From: Thermaurantiacus tibetensis
GTDB taxonomy: Bacteria; Pseudomonadota; Alphaproteobacteria; Sphingomonadales; Sphingomonadaceae
DNA: 64,000 nt
Reading direction: 5' to 3'
NCBI RefSeq assembly: GCF_015354055.1
Contig: NZ_JACHTM010000003.1
Span: 186,001-250,000 of the forward strand
The position numbers were made by a program, and so were the translations under genes. The notes below the pieces were generated by a model. That model ran no database searches. It was not told the origin of the DNA and was given only the letters and a program-made list of their open reading frames with translations. How positions within the stretch are numbered: position 1 is the stretch's first letter; each line of letters begins with the position of its first letter. This document shows positions 20,724 through 28,376 of the stretch, one piece after another.

Positions 20724-22115
20724 ATGCAGCATGTCTCGACCCGCGGGGCAGCCCCCCCGCTCGACTTCCGCGGCGTGACGCTTGCCGGTCTCGCAAGCGA
20801 CGGCGGGCTTTACGTGCCAGACGCCTGGCCCCGCCTCGAGGCCGAGACGTTCCACGGGCTGCGCACGGCCGACTATGGGGAAACCGCAGTCACGGTGCTC
20901 GCCCCCTTCGTCGGGGGCGCGCTCGAACGGGAGGAGCTCCGGGCGCTCGTCTCGGCCGCCTACGGCAGCTTCGCCCACGCGGCCGTCACTCCGCTCGTCG
21001 AACTCGACCACCGCCACTGGCTCCTCGAGCTCCACCACGGCCCGACTCTCGCCTTCAAGGATCTTGCGCTCCAGCTGCTCGGCCGGCTGTTCGCCCGGTT
21101 CCTCAAGGACGAGCCCACCCCGCTCACCATCATCGGTGCCACGTCGGGCGACACCGGCTCGGCCGCGATTGCCGCAGTCGCCGGCCTTCCAGGCCTCAGG
21201 ATCGTGATGCTCCACCCCGAGGGCCGGGTCTCGGAGGTGCAGCGGCGGCAGATGACGACGGTGGAGGCCGCCAATGTCCACAACGTCGCCATCGCCGGCA
21301 CCTTCGATGACGCGCAGGCGATCGTGAAGGCGCTCTTCAACGACGCCGCGTTCCGGGCACGGCACCGGCTCTCGGCCGTCAACTCGATCAACTGGGCGCG
21401 GCTTGCCGCCCAGGTGGTCTACTATGTCCACGCCGCCGTCCGCCTCGGCGCGCCCGACCGGCCGGTCGCCTTCTCGGTGCCCACGGGCAACTTCGGCGAC
21501 GTCTTCGCCGGCTATGTGGCGCACCAAATGGGCCTGCCCGTCTCCGCCCTCATGGTTGCCACCAACGAGAATGACATCCTCGCCCGGGCCCTGGGGGCTG
21601 GCGACTATTCGCGCCGGGCCGTGCAGCCGACGGCGAGCCCTTCCATGGACATCCAGGTCTCGTCCAACTTCGAGCGGCTGCTGTTCGACCTCCACGGGAG
21701 GAACGCGCGGGCGCTGGCCGACGCGATGGCCACATTCGAGGCGACCGGGCGCATGACCATCCCCGAGCCGCTGTGGGCGGAGGCCGCCCGCCTGTTCCGG
21801 CCCGCGCGCGTGGACAGGGAGGAGATGGCGGCCACGCTGCGCTGGGCGCTCGACTCCACGGGCCAGCTCCTCGACCCGCACACCGCCATCGGCCTTGCGG
21901 CCGCCCGGCGCCTGGCCGATCAGGTCGAAGGGCCGGTCGTGACGCTGGCGACCGCGCATGCCGCCAAGTTCCCGGAGGCGGTCGAGGCCGCGACGGGCGT
22001 GTTCCCCATGCTTCCGGCCCGGCTTGCCGGCCTCTTCGACCGGCCCGAGCGGATGACGCGGCTGCCGGCCGATGCCCGGGCGGTCGCCGCCTTCATCGAC
22101 GGGCTTCCCGCATGA
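20724..22115 (+). CDS. thrC: Threonine synthase
   Basis: PLP enzyme converting O-phosphohomoserine to threonine, 463 residues, of the long class with the N-terminal MQHVSTRG(A)AP segment. PLP lysine lies in HHGPTLAFKDLALQLLG, and the phosphate-binding loop is GATSGDTGSAAIAAV. SVPTGNFGDVFAGYVA matches the family. It follows SURF1 by 35 bases and its stop overlaps the M16 protease start (ATGA). Confidence 0.96.
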   Translation: MQHVSTRGAAPPLDFRGVTLAGLASDGGLYVPDAWPRLEAETFHGLRTADYGETAVTVLAPFVGGALEREELRALVSAAYGSFAHAAVTPLVELDHRHWLLELHHGPTLAFKDLALQLLGRLFARFLKDEPTPLTIIGATSGDTGSAAIAAVAGLPGLRIVMLHPEGRVSEVQRRQMTTVEAANVHNVAIAGTFDDAQAIVKALFNDAAFRARHRLSAVNSINWARLAAQVVYYVHAAVRLGAPDRPVAFSVPTGNFGDVFAGYVAHQMGLPVSALMVATNENDILARALGAGDYSRRAVQPTASPSMDIQVSSNFERLLFDLHGRNARALADAMATFEATGRMTIPEPLWAEAARLFRPARVDREEMAATLRWALDSTGQLLDPHTAIGLAAARRLADQVEGPVVTLATAHAAKFPEAVEAATGVFPMLPARLAGLFDRPERMTRLPADARAVAAFIDGLPA

Positions 22116-23347
22116 CCCCGGCCGAGACCACGCGCCTTGCCAATGGCCTCACTATCGCGACGGTCGCGATGCCGGGCGTACGGACGGCAGCGGTCGGGCT
22201 CTGCGCAGGCGCCGGCGCCCGCCACGAGGCCGAGCCCGAGAACGGGCTTGCCCATCTCTTCGAGCACATGCTCTTCAAGGGCACGGAGCTGCGTGATGCC
22301 CGCGGCCTTGCCGAGGCGATCGAGGACGTGGGCGGCGCGCTCAACGCCTGGACCTCGCGCGACCTCACCCTGTTCCATGCGCGGGTGATGGCAGCCGACA
22401 TGCCGCTGGCCGTCGAGCTTCTGGCCGAGATGGTCATGCAGCCGCGCTTCGCCGAGGCCGACCTCGCGCTCGAGAAGCAGGTGGTTGACGCCGAGATCCG
22501 CGAGGCGCTCGACGCGGCCGAGGACCGCGTCTTCGACCTGCTGCAGGAGGCAGCCTTCCCTGGCCAGCCGCTCGGCCGGCCGATCCTCGGCACGCCGGCG
22601 ACGCTTGCCGCGCTGGGCACGGAGGCGCTGCGCCACTGGCGCGACCGCAGCTTCCGCGGGCCGGGGCTTGCACTGGTGGCAGCCGGTGCCGTGACTCATG
22701 CCGACGTCGTGGCGGCGGCCGCGCCGCTGTTCGCTGCCCTCCCCGCCGAGCCGCCGCCGGCCTGCGCGCCCGCCCGGTTCGAAGGCGAGGTCCGCGGCGA
22801 GCGCCGGCGCGCCGACGTGACGCAGGTGGCGCTCGGCTTCCGCGGCCCGGGAGTGCACGCGCCCGACCATTATGCCGCCGAACTCTTCACAACCGCGCTG
22901 GGCGGGGGAGCCTCCTCGCGGCTGTTCCAGGAGCTCAGGGAGGCGCGCGGGCTCGCCTACAGCGTGTCGGCAAGCCACGCGCCCTTCGCCGACCTCGGGC
23001 TCATGACGATCCATCTGGCGACGCGCCCGGAGGATGCCGAGCGCGCGGCGGCACTTGCCCGCGAGGTGGCCGAGGCGACGGCTGCCACCCTTTCGGAGGC
23101 CGAGCTGGCCCGGGCGCGCACCCAGCTCAAGGCCGGGCTTCTCATGGGCCTCGAGGGCTGCGCCGGCCAGGCGAGCTGGGTGGGGCAGACGCTCCTCGCG
23201 CACGGCCGCGCCGTTCCGCCCGAGGAGGTGGAAGCCGCCATCGACGGCGTCACGGTCGAGGCCGCGCGGGCGGCGGGCGCGGCCATGCTCCAAGGCCCGG
23301 TCGCGCTCGCCAGCGTCGGGCCGAAGCCGCTCAAGCGCCTGCCGTGA
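22112..23347 (+). CDS. M16 family zinc metallopeptidase (processing-peptidase-like)
   Basis: A 411-residue pitrilysin-type protease with two homologous halves. The inverted zinc motif HLFEHMLFKGT (HxxEH) lies near residue 50, and the third ligand Glu about 76 residues later in EKQVVDAEIREALD. ELREARGLAYSVSASHAPF in the second half is the conserved substrate-handling segment. It is the common alphaproteobacterial relative of mitochondrial processing peptidase beta, often placed directly after thrC as here. The physiological substrate is unknown. Confidence 0.92.
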   Translation: MTPAETTRLANGLTIATVAMPGVRTAAVGLCAGAGARHEAEPENGLAHLFEHMLFKGTELRDARGLAEAIEDVGGALNAWTSRDLTLFHARVMAADMPLAVELLAEMVMQPRFAEADLALEKQVVDAEIREALDAAEDRVFDLLQEAAFPGQPLGRPILGTPATLAALGTEALRHWRDRSFRGPGLALVAAGAVTHADVVAAAAPLFAALPAEPPPACAPARFEGEVRGERRRADVTQVALGFRGPGVHAPDHYAAELFTTALGGGASSRLFQELREARGLAYSVSASHAPFADLGLMTIHLATRPEDAERAAALAREVAEATAATLSEAELARARTQLKAGLLMGLEGCAGQASWVGQTLLAHGRAVPPEEVEAAIDGVTVEAARAAGAAMLQGPVALASVGPKPLKRLP

Positions 23348-24204
23348 GGCTCTCGACCCTCGCGGTCGCCCCGTCTTCCGACTATGCGCTGGTCGACTCG
23401 GGCAACGGCCGGAAGCTCGAGCGCTGCGGCCCGTTCCGCTTCATCCGGCCCGAGCCCCAGGCCATGTGGCCTCCGGCCTCGGACGACTGGCAGGCCGACG
23501 GCATCTTCACCGGCGGCAGCGACGAGACGGGCGGCGGCCGGTGGAGCCTCTCCCCTTCCCTGCCGCCGCGCTGGCCCATCGTGCAGGCGGGCATCCGCCT
23601 CTGGGCCACGCCCACGCCCTTCCGCCACCTCGGCTTCTTTCCCGACATGGCGCCGCACTGGGAGGCGGTTGCGGCCGCGTGCGGCCCGGGCACCCGCCTT
23701 CTCAACCTCTTCGGCTACAGCGGTGTCGCAAGCCTCGTGGCAGCACGGGCGGGTGCCGAAGTCGTCCATGTCGATGCCAGCCGCAAGGCGATCGCCATGG
23801 CACGCGAGAACGCCCTGCTCTCCGGACTGGAAGCAGCGCCGGTGCGCTGGATCGTCGAGGATGCGCGCAGCTTCGTCGCCCGCGAAATCCGGCGCGGACG
23901 GCGCTACACGGCGGTGCTGCTCGACCCGCCGAAATACGGCCGCGGACCGAACGGAGAGGTCTGGTCGCTCGAGACGGACCTCTTGCCCCTGCTTTCAGCC
24001 TGCGCTCAGCTTCTCGACGGCAAGGGGCGGCTGATGATCGTCACCACCTACGCGGTCCGCCTGTCGGCGCTCGCGCTTGCCCGGGCCGTCGAGACGGCAA
24101 CCCGGCCGCTCGGCGGCGCCGTCGCGGCGGGCGAGATGGCGCTTGCCGAGGAGGCACGTGGCAGCCTTCTGCCCACCGCCATCTTTGCCCGCTGGACGGC
24201 ATGA
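23344..24204 (+). CDS. Class I SAM-dependent (r)RNA methyltransferase, RlmI-like
   Basis: A 286-residue methyltransferase. The SAM loop is LLNLFGYSGVASLVAARAGAEVVHVDAS, and the catalytic-region motif is LLDPPKYGRGPNGEVW, as in 23S rRNA C5-methylcytosine enzymes RlmI/RlmK. The PUA domain of RlmI is missing; the N-terminal 100 residues are a different fold with a Trp-rich beta segment. GTG at 23344 overlaps the M16 stop. Target base unproven. Confidence 0.8.
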   Translation: MRLSTLAVAPSSDYALVDSGNGRKLERCGPFRFIRPEPQAMWPPASDDWQADGIFTGGSDETGGGRWSLSPSLPPRWPIVQAGIRLWATPTPFRHLGFFPDMAPHWEAVAAACGPGTRLLNLFGYSGVASLVAARAGAEVVHVDASRKAIAMARENALLSGLEAAPVRWIVEDARSFVAREIRRGRRYTAVLLDPPKYGRGPNGEVWSLETDLLPLLSACAQLLDGKGRLMIVTTYAVRLSALALARAVETATRPLGGAVAAGEMALAEEARGSLLPTAIFARWTA

Positions 24205-24263
24205 TGCGGCCCGCCTATCTCGCCGTCGCCGCCCTCGGCAGGCCTCGTCTTCGGGAACGGTCG

Positions 24264-25193
24264 ATGCCCCCTCGCACGCTTGCCCTTCTCGTTTCTCTCG
24301 GTCTCCTCGTGCCGGCCACCAGCGTGTCAGCGCAGGTGCGCCTGGTGCCGGCGGCGCCACCCCTGCCGCTGTCCCTTGCCGTCTCGCCGCCAGACCCGCT
24401 CGGGACCGAGGTCGATTCGCCGCTCGCCATCGCCATCCCCTCGGTCACCCCGCTTTCCGAGATCGAGGGGCAGGAAAAGCTCGGCGACGACCAGTATCGC
24501 CCCTCGGTCGGCCAGGCCGGCAAGGACGTGATCTGGGTGCCCACGCCCGAGAGCCTGGTGAAGGCGCTGCTCACGGCTGCCCGCGTCACCAAGGACGACT
24601 ATGTCGTCGATCTCGGCTCTGGCGACGGCCGCTTCCCCATCGCCGCTGCGCGGGATTTCGGCGCGCGGGCCCACGGCATCGACTACAATGGCGACATGGT
24701 GGCGCTTGCGCGGCGCAATGCCGAGCGGGCCGGGGTGCGCACCCGCGTGACCTTCCAGCGGGGGGACATCTTCCAGTCCGACTTCTCGTCGGCCACCGTC
24801 GTCACCCTCTATCTCCTGCCCAACCTCAACCTGAAGCTGCGGCCAACCATCCTCGCCATGAAGCCGGGCACGCGGGTGGTGAGCCACGCCTTCGACATGG
24901 GGGACTGGGAACCCGACGAGACCATCCGCACCGACGAGGCGACCGGCTACCTCTGGATCGTGCCCGCCAACCTCGCCGGGCGCTGGGCCTTCGAGGTCGG
25001 CAACCAGCGGTTCACCGCGACGATCAGCCAGACCTACCAGAAGCTGACGGCCAGGGGCGGGCCGCTCAACGGCGGCCGGGTCCGCGGACGGGAGGTGACC
25101 TTCACGCTTGCCGACGGCCGCGAGCTGACCGGCGAACTCGGCGAGGCCGGGCTCGTCGGCCGTGGCTGGACTGCCACCCGGATCGCCGGCTGA
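24264..25193 (+). CDS. Exported SAM-dependent methyltransferase-like protein
   Basis: A 309-residue protein that combines a typical signal peptide (MPPRTLALLVSLGLLVPATSVSAQ) with a Rossmann methyltransferase core: VDLGSGDGRFPIAAARDFGARAHGIDYN (motif I and acidic loop), RGDIFQ, and VVTLYLLPNLNLKLRP. A C-terminal beta-rich part follows (VGNQRFTATISQTYQKLTARG). SAM is not expected in the periplasm, so either the peptide is a membrane anchor facing inward or the fold has another use. An upstream ATG at 24201 is possible and would hide the signal peptide. Confidence 0.7.
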   Translation: MPPRTLALLVSLGLLVPATSVSAQVRLVPAAPPLPLSLAVSPPDPLGTEVDSPLAIAIPSVTPLSEIEGQEKLGDDQYRPSVGQAGKDVIWVPTPESLVKALLTAARVTKDDYVVDLGSGDGRFPIAAARDFGARAHGIDYNGDMVALARRNAERAGVRTRVTFQRGDIFQSDFSSATVVTLYLLPNLNLKLRPTILAMKPGTRVVSHAFDMGDWEPDETIRTDEATGYLWIVPANLAGRWAFEVGNQRFTATISQTYQKLTARGGPLNGGRVRGREVTFTLADGRELTGELGEAGLVGRGWTATRIAG

Positions 25194-26532
25194 ACCGCTG
25201 ACAGTCGCTGCGGACACCTCCCGGCGCCTCTCGGCGCTCGACATCGCGATGATGGTGGCCGGCATCGTCATTGGCGCCGGCATCTTCCGCGCGCCGGCCG
25301 ACGTTGCCCGGCTCGCCGGCGACCTCCCGGCCTTCCTCGGCCTCTGGCTGCTCGGCGGCGCGATCGCCATCCTCGGCGGCGTCACCTATGCCGGGATGGC
25401 CCGTTCCATGGCCGGGATTGGCGGGGAATACCGCTTTCTTGCGGAAGGGTGGGGGCGCGTGATCGCCGGACTCTTCGTCTGGGCGCGGATGGCGGTCATC
25501 CAGACGGGCGCGCTGGCAACCGTCGCCTTCGTCGCCGGGGCCTATCTCGCGACGCTTCTGCCTGGCGGAGAGCTCGGCTGGGCGCTCGCCTCGGTCGCGC
25601 TCGTCACCCTCTTCAACCTTGCCGGGCTCTCGGTGAGCGCCGGGACGCAGCGGCTGGTGAGCCTCGCCATCATCCTCGCGCTCGCCGCGCTGGTGGTGGC
25701 GGGCCTCGCGCTGCCATCGGGGAGCCTTGCGCCAGCGGCCGGGGAGACCCCGGCCGGGGACCGCAATCTCGGCCTTGCCCTCGTGTTCGTGATGCTGGTC
25801 TATGGCGGCTGGAACGAGGCCGCCTACCTTTCCGGCGAGGCTCGCGGCGGGGAGAGAGCGCTGCGGCGCGGGCTTCTCGGCGGCATCCTCCTCGTTGCCC
25901 TGCTCTATGTCGCGGTCAACCTGTCCTACATCGCCGCGCTCGGGCTCGACGGCCTCACCGCCACACCGGCGCCGGCTGCGCGGATCGCCGAGGCCGCCTT
26001 TGGCCCGGCAGGGTCCGCCGTCGTGGCGCTCGTCGTCGCGCTCGCGGCCTTCTCGACCTTGAACGTCACGACGCTCACGGGCGCGCGGGCGATGTGCGCG
26101 CTGGGGCGTGACCTTCCGGCACTCGCTGCGCTCGGCCGCTGGGACGCGGCGCGGGCCGTTCCCGTTGTCTCCCTTCTGGTGCAGGGCGCAGTCGCCCTCG
26201 GTCTCGTCGGCCTCGGCGGCCTTGCCCGCGACGGCTTCGAGGCGATGGTGGCCTTCACCGCGCCGGTGTTCTGGCTGTTCCTCGTGCTGGTCGCGCTGGT
26301 GCCGTTCCGGGTGGCCGGGCTCGGGCGCCTGCGCCTCCCCGCCATCCCCTTCGCCGCCGCCGGCCTGTGGATGCTCTGGTCATCCATCGGCTATGCTCGC
26401 GTCCTCGCCGGGCAGAGCGAGCTTGCCGGCTGGCTCGGGCTTGGCGGGCTGGCCCTCGTGGTGGCCGGCCTGCCGCTCGTCCTCAAGAAAGCGGCCGCGC
26501 GATCTGCCGGATCCGGGCCAGCTCGGCCCTGA
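25162..26532 (+). CDS. APC-superfamily amino-acid permease (second copy)
   Basis: A 456-residue membrane transporter of the amino acid-polyamine-organocation family, about twelve helices. Helix 1 carries VIGAGIFRAPADVA, and the helix 6 region has VYGGWNEAAYLSGEARGGERALRRG. It is only distantly similar to the permease at 12132-13436. The GTG at 25162 overlaps the previous gene by 32 bases; no better start precedes helix 1, so the start is uncertain. The 3' end overlaps the convergent M23 peptidase by 50 bases. Confidence 0.85.
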   Translation: MAGLPPGSPAEPLTVAADTSRRLSALDIAMMVAGIVIGAGIFRAPADVARLAGDLPAFLGLWLLGGAIAILGGVTYAGMARSMAGIGGEYRFLAEGWGRVIAGLFVWARMAVIQTGALATVAFVAGAYLATLLPGGELGWALASVALVTLFNLAGLSVSAGTQRLVSLAIILALAALVVAGLALPSGSLAPAAGETPAGDRNLGLALVFVMLVYGGWNEAAYLSGEARGGERALRRGLLGGILLVALLYVAVNLSYIAALGLDGLTATPAPAARIAEAAFGPAGSAVVALVVALAAFSTLNVTTLTGARAMCALGRDLPALAALGRWDAARAVPVVSLLVQGAVALGLVGLGGLARDGFEAMVAFTAPVFWLFLVLVALVPFRVAGLGRLRLPAIPFAAAGLWMLWSSIGYARVLAGQSELAGWLGLGGLALVVAGLPLVLKKAAARSAGSGPARP

Positions 26533-27910
26533 AGCGCTGCAGCTCGGCGCCCTCGAGCTGGTTGCCCGACAGGTAGCGCGCCTGCGCCGGGTTGACCGGC
26601 TTTCCGTCCACCCAGACCTCGTAGTGGAGGTGGGGGCCGGTCGAGAGCCCGGTCGAGCCGACCGCGCCGATCCGCTGGCCCTGGCTGACCGAATCGCCCA
26701 CCTTCACGTGGATGCGCGAGAGGTGGGCATAGCGCGTCACCATATTGCGGCCGTGCTGCACGGCGACGAGGTTGCCGTAGCCGCCTGCCCAGCCGGCCGC
26801 CACCACCTTGCCCCCGGCAGACGCCAGAACCGGCGCGCCCGTGGGCGCGGCGAAGTCGATCCCCTGGTGCATGCGCGAGTAGCCCAGGATCGGGTGGAAG
26901 CGCATGCCGAAGTTGGAAGACAGGCGGGCGCCTTCGACCGGCGTGCGGATGAGACCGCGCCGCGCGCTCTCGCCGTTCTCGCGGTAGAACTCGCCCTTGG
27001 GTCCGAACCGCATGAGGGCGACGCTGCGGGGGCCGTCGACGAGCCCGGCGTAGAGAAGATGCCCCCACTCGCGCTCGCCAGTCTCGGCCTGCCGGTGGGC
27101 GACGATCAGGTCGAACCGATCGCGGCCGCGCACCTCGCGCTGGATGTCGACCACGTGGCCGAGCTGGCGGACGTAGTCGGCGATGACGGCCGCCGGCACG
27201 CCGGCTGCGCGGAGCGCGACATGGAGCGAGCGGCCGACTTCGCCCTGGATTCTGACCGGAGTCGAGTCGACGGCGATCGGGATCCGCTCGACGGCAAGCC
27301 CGCCTTCGCCGCGGGTGAAGGCCAGCCGAAGGTCGAAGGCGGCCCGGAACGCGAGGCTCTCAACCGGCCGGGGGACGCTCCGCGTCTCGCGCCGGCCGAG
27401 CACGAGGGCGAGCTCGGTACCGGCTGGCAGGGCGCGCGGAGCGCCAGCGCCTGCCGCAAGCGACAGGATGGCGTCGAGATCTTCCCGGCCCACCCCGGCG
27501 CGACGCAAGGCCGCCTCGAGGCTGCCGCCGGCGCCGACGCGGGCGACGAGCTCGATCCGCGGCCGCTCGGGGATCTCGGAAAGCCGGACGGCAGCAGGCC
27601 CCGGCGCCACGACGCGCCCGTGCGGGCTGCCGTCGGCCAGCGCGCCGATGCGCAGGGCGCGGCGCTCCTCGAGAAGCGGGCCGGTCAGAACTTCGCCGCT
27701 ACCGGCGGGCAGGCGCGGGACCGAAAGCCCGACCGACACGGTTCCGGCAACGAGAAGGCCGAGGGTGGCAAGACCCCGCCACCAGCGCGCCGAACCGATG
27801 CGGTCGCCAAGGTCGACGACGAGCTCGAGGTCGCGGAGGACCGGCTCACGGATGCGCGGCAGCGCCCAGGTTCTCGCATCGACCGCTGCCACGGATGCCA
27901 GCAACGCCAC
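26483..27910 (-). CDS. M23 (LytM-type) murein endopeptidase
   Basis: A 475-residue membrane-anchored peptidoglycan hydrolase. One membrane helix lies near residues 45-65 (GLATLGLLVAGTVSVGLSV), then a long periplasmic region with repeated alpha/beta units. The C-terminal peptidase domain has HQGIDFAAPTGAPVLASAGG (first zinc His and Asp), and HLHYEVWVDGKPVNP carries the HxH pair. Both metal motifs are intact, so it should be active. GTG start with a strong GGGAGGGG site seven bases upstream. Confidence 0.92.
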   Translation of the reverse strand: MALLASVAAVDARTWALPRIREPVLRDLELVVDLGDRIGSARWWRGLATLGLLVAGTVSVGLSVPRLPAGSGEVLTGPLLEERRALRIGALADGSPHGRVVAPGPAAVRLSEIPERPRIELVARVGAGGSLEAALRRAGVGREDLDAILSLAAGAGAPRALPAGTELALVLGRRETRSVPRPVESLAFRAAFDLRLAFTRGEGGLAVERIPIAVDSTPVRIQGEVGRSLHVALRAAGVPAAVIADYVRQLGHVVDIQREVRGRDRFDLIVAHRQAETGEREWGHLLYAGLVDGPRSVALMRFGPKGEFYRENGESARRGLIRTPVEGARLSSNFGMRFHPILGYSRMHQGIDFAAPTGAPVLASAGGKVVAAGWAGGYGNLVAVQHGRNMVTRYAHLSRIHVKVGDSVSQGQRIGAVGSTGLSTGPHLHYEVWVDGKPVNPAQARYLSGNQLEGAELQRFRAELARIRQIARPLS

Positions 27911-28376
27911 GCCTCAGCCCCTCCCTTCGCGCGCAGCAGCGCACCGGTTCATGCGACTGTCACGGCGACCCTGCTTCCCAGCTTGCATGGTGGCGCGGCG
28001 GGCGGGACGCACCCACGGGGCCGCCGGCGCTTGCCGCAGCCTACCAGCGCGTCCTCTTAACTGCATGACTCCCCGCATGAATCAGCCTCAGGCCAGCGGT
28101 CAACGGCAAGGCAGCGTGGCCCGGTTGCCGTTGCGGCAGGGCGCCCGGGGCGCGCGACGAAGCGAACCGCGCCTGAAGCGACGCCCCGTCGCGGGAGCGT
28201 CATGAAACTATGACTTGCGCACGAGGCAAGCGGCTGCCACCATATGTGGCGTCAGAGCAGCTGGAGGGCGCCATCGGCACCAGGTTCGGCAGCGGCGCGG
28301 CAGGGGCGGGGCAGGGGCCTGCGGTCGCGTTGGCGTCGTGGCACGCTCGGCCCTCCGAAACTGCGGGTCGCCCGGC
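27911..28376. other. Intergenic region between divergent M23 and helicase genes
   Basis: 466 bases with no convincing gene. It should hold the promoters of both divergent genes. A short perfect hairpin GCCAC-CATAT-GTGGC lies near 28236-28250. No tRNA, palindromic operator or sigma-54 element was recognised. Confidence 0.4.

Noticed and set aside
27911-28376. Possible structured RNA in the M23-helicase gap
   Set aside because: Only a short five-pair hairpin and general GC content; no conserved RNA motif recognised.
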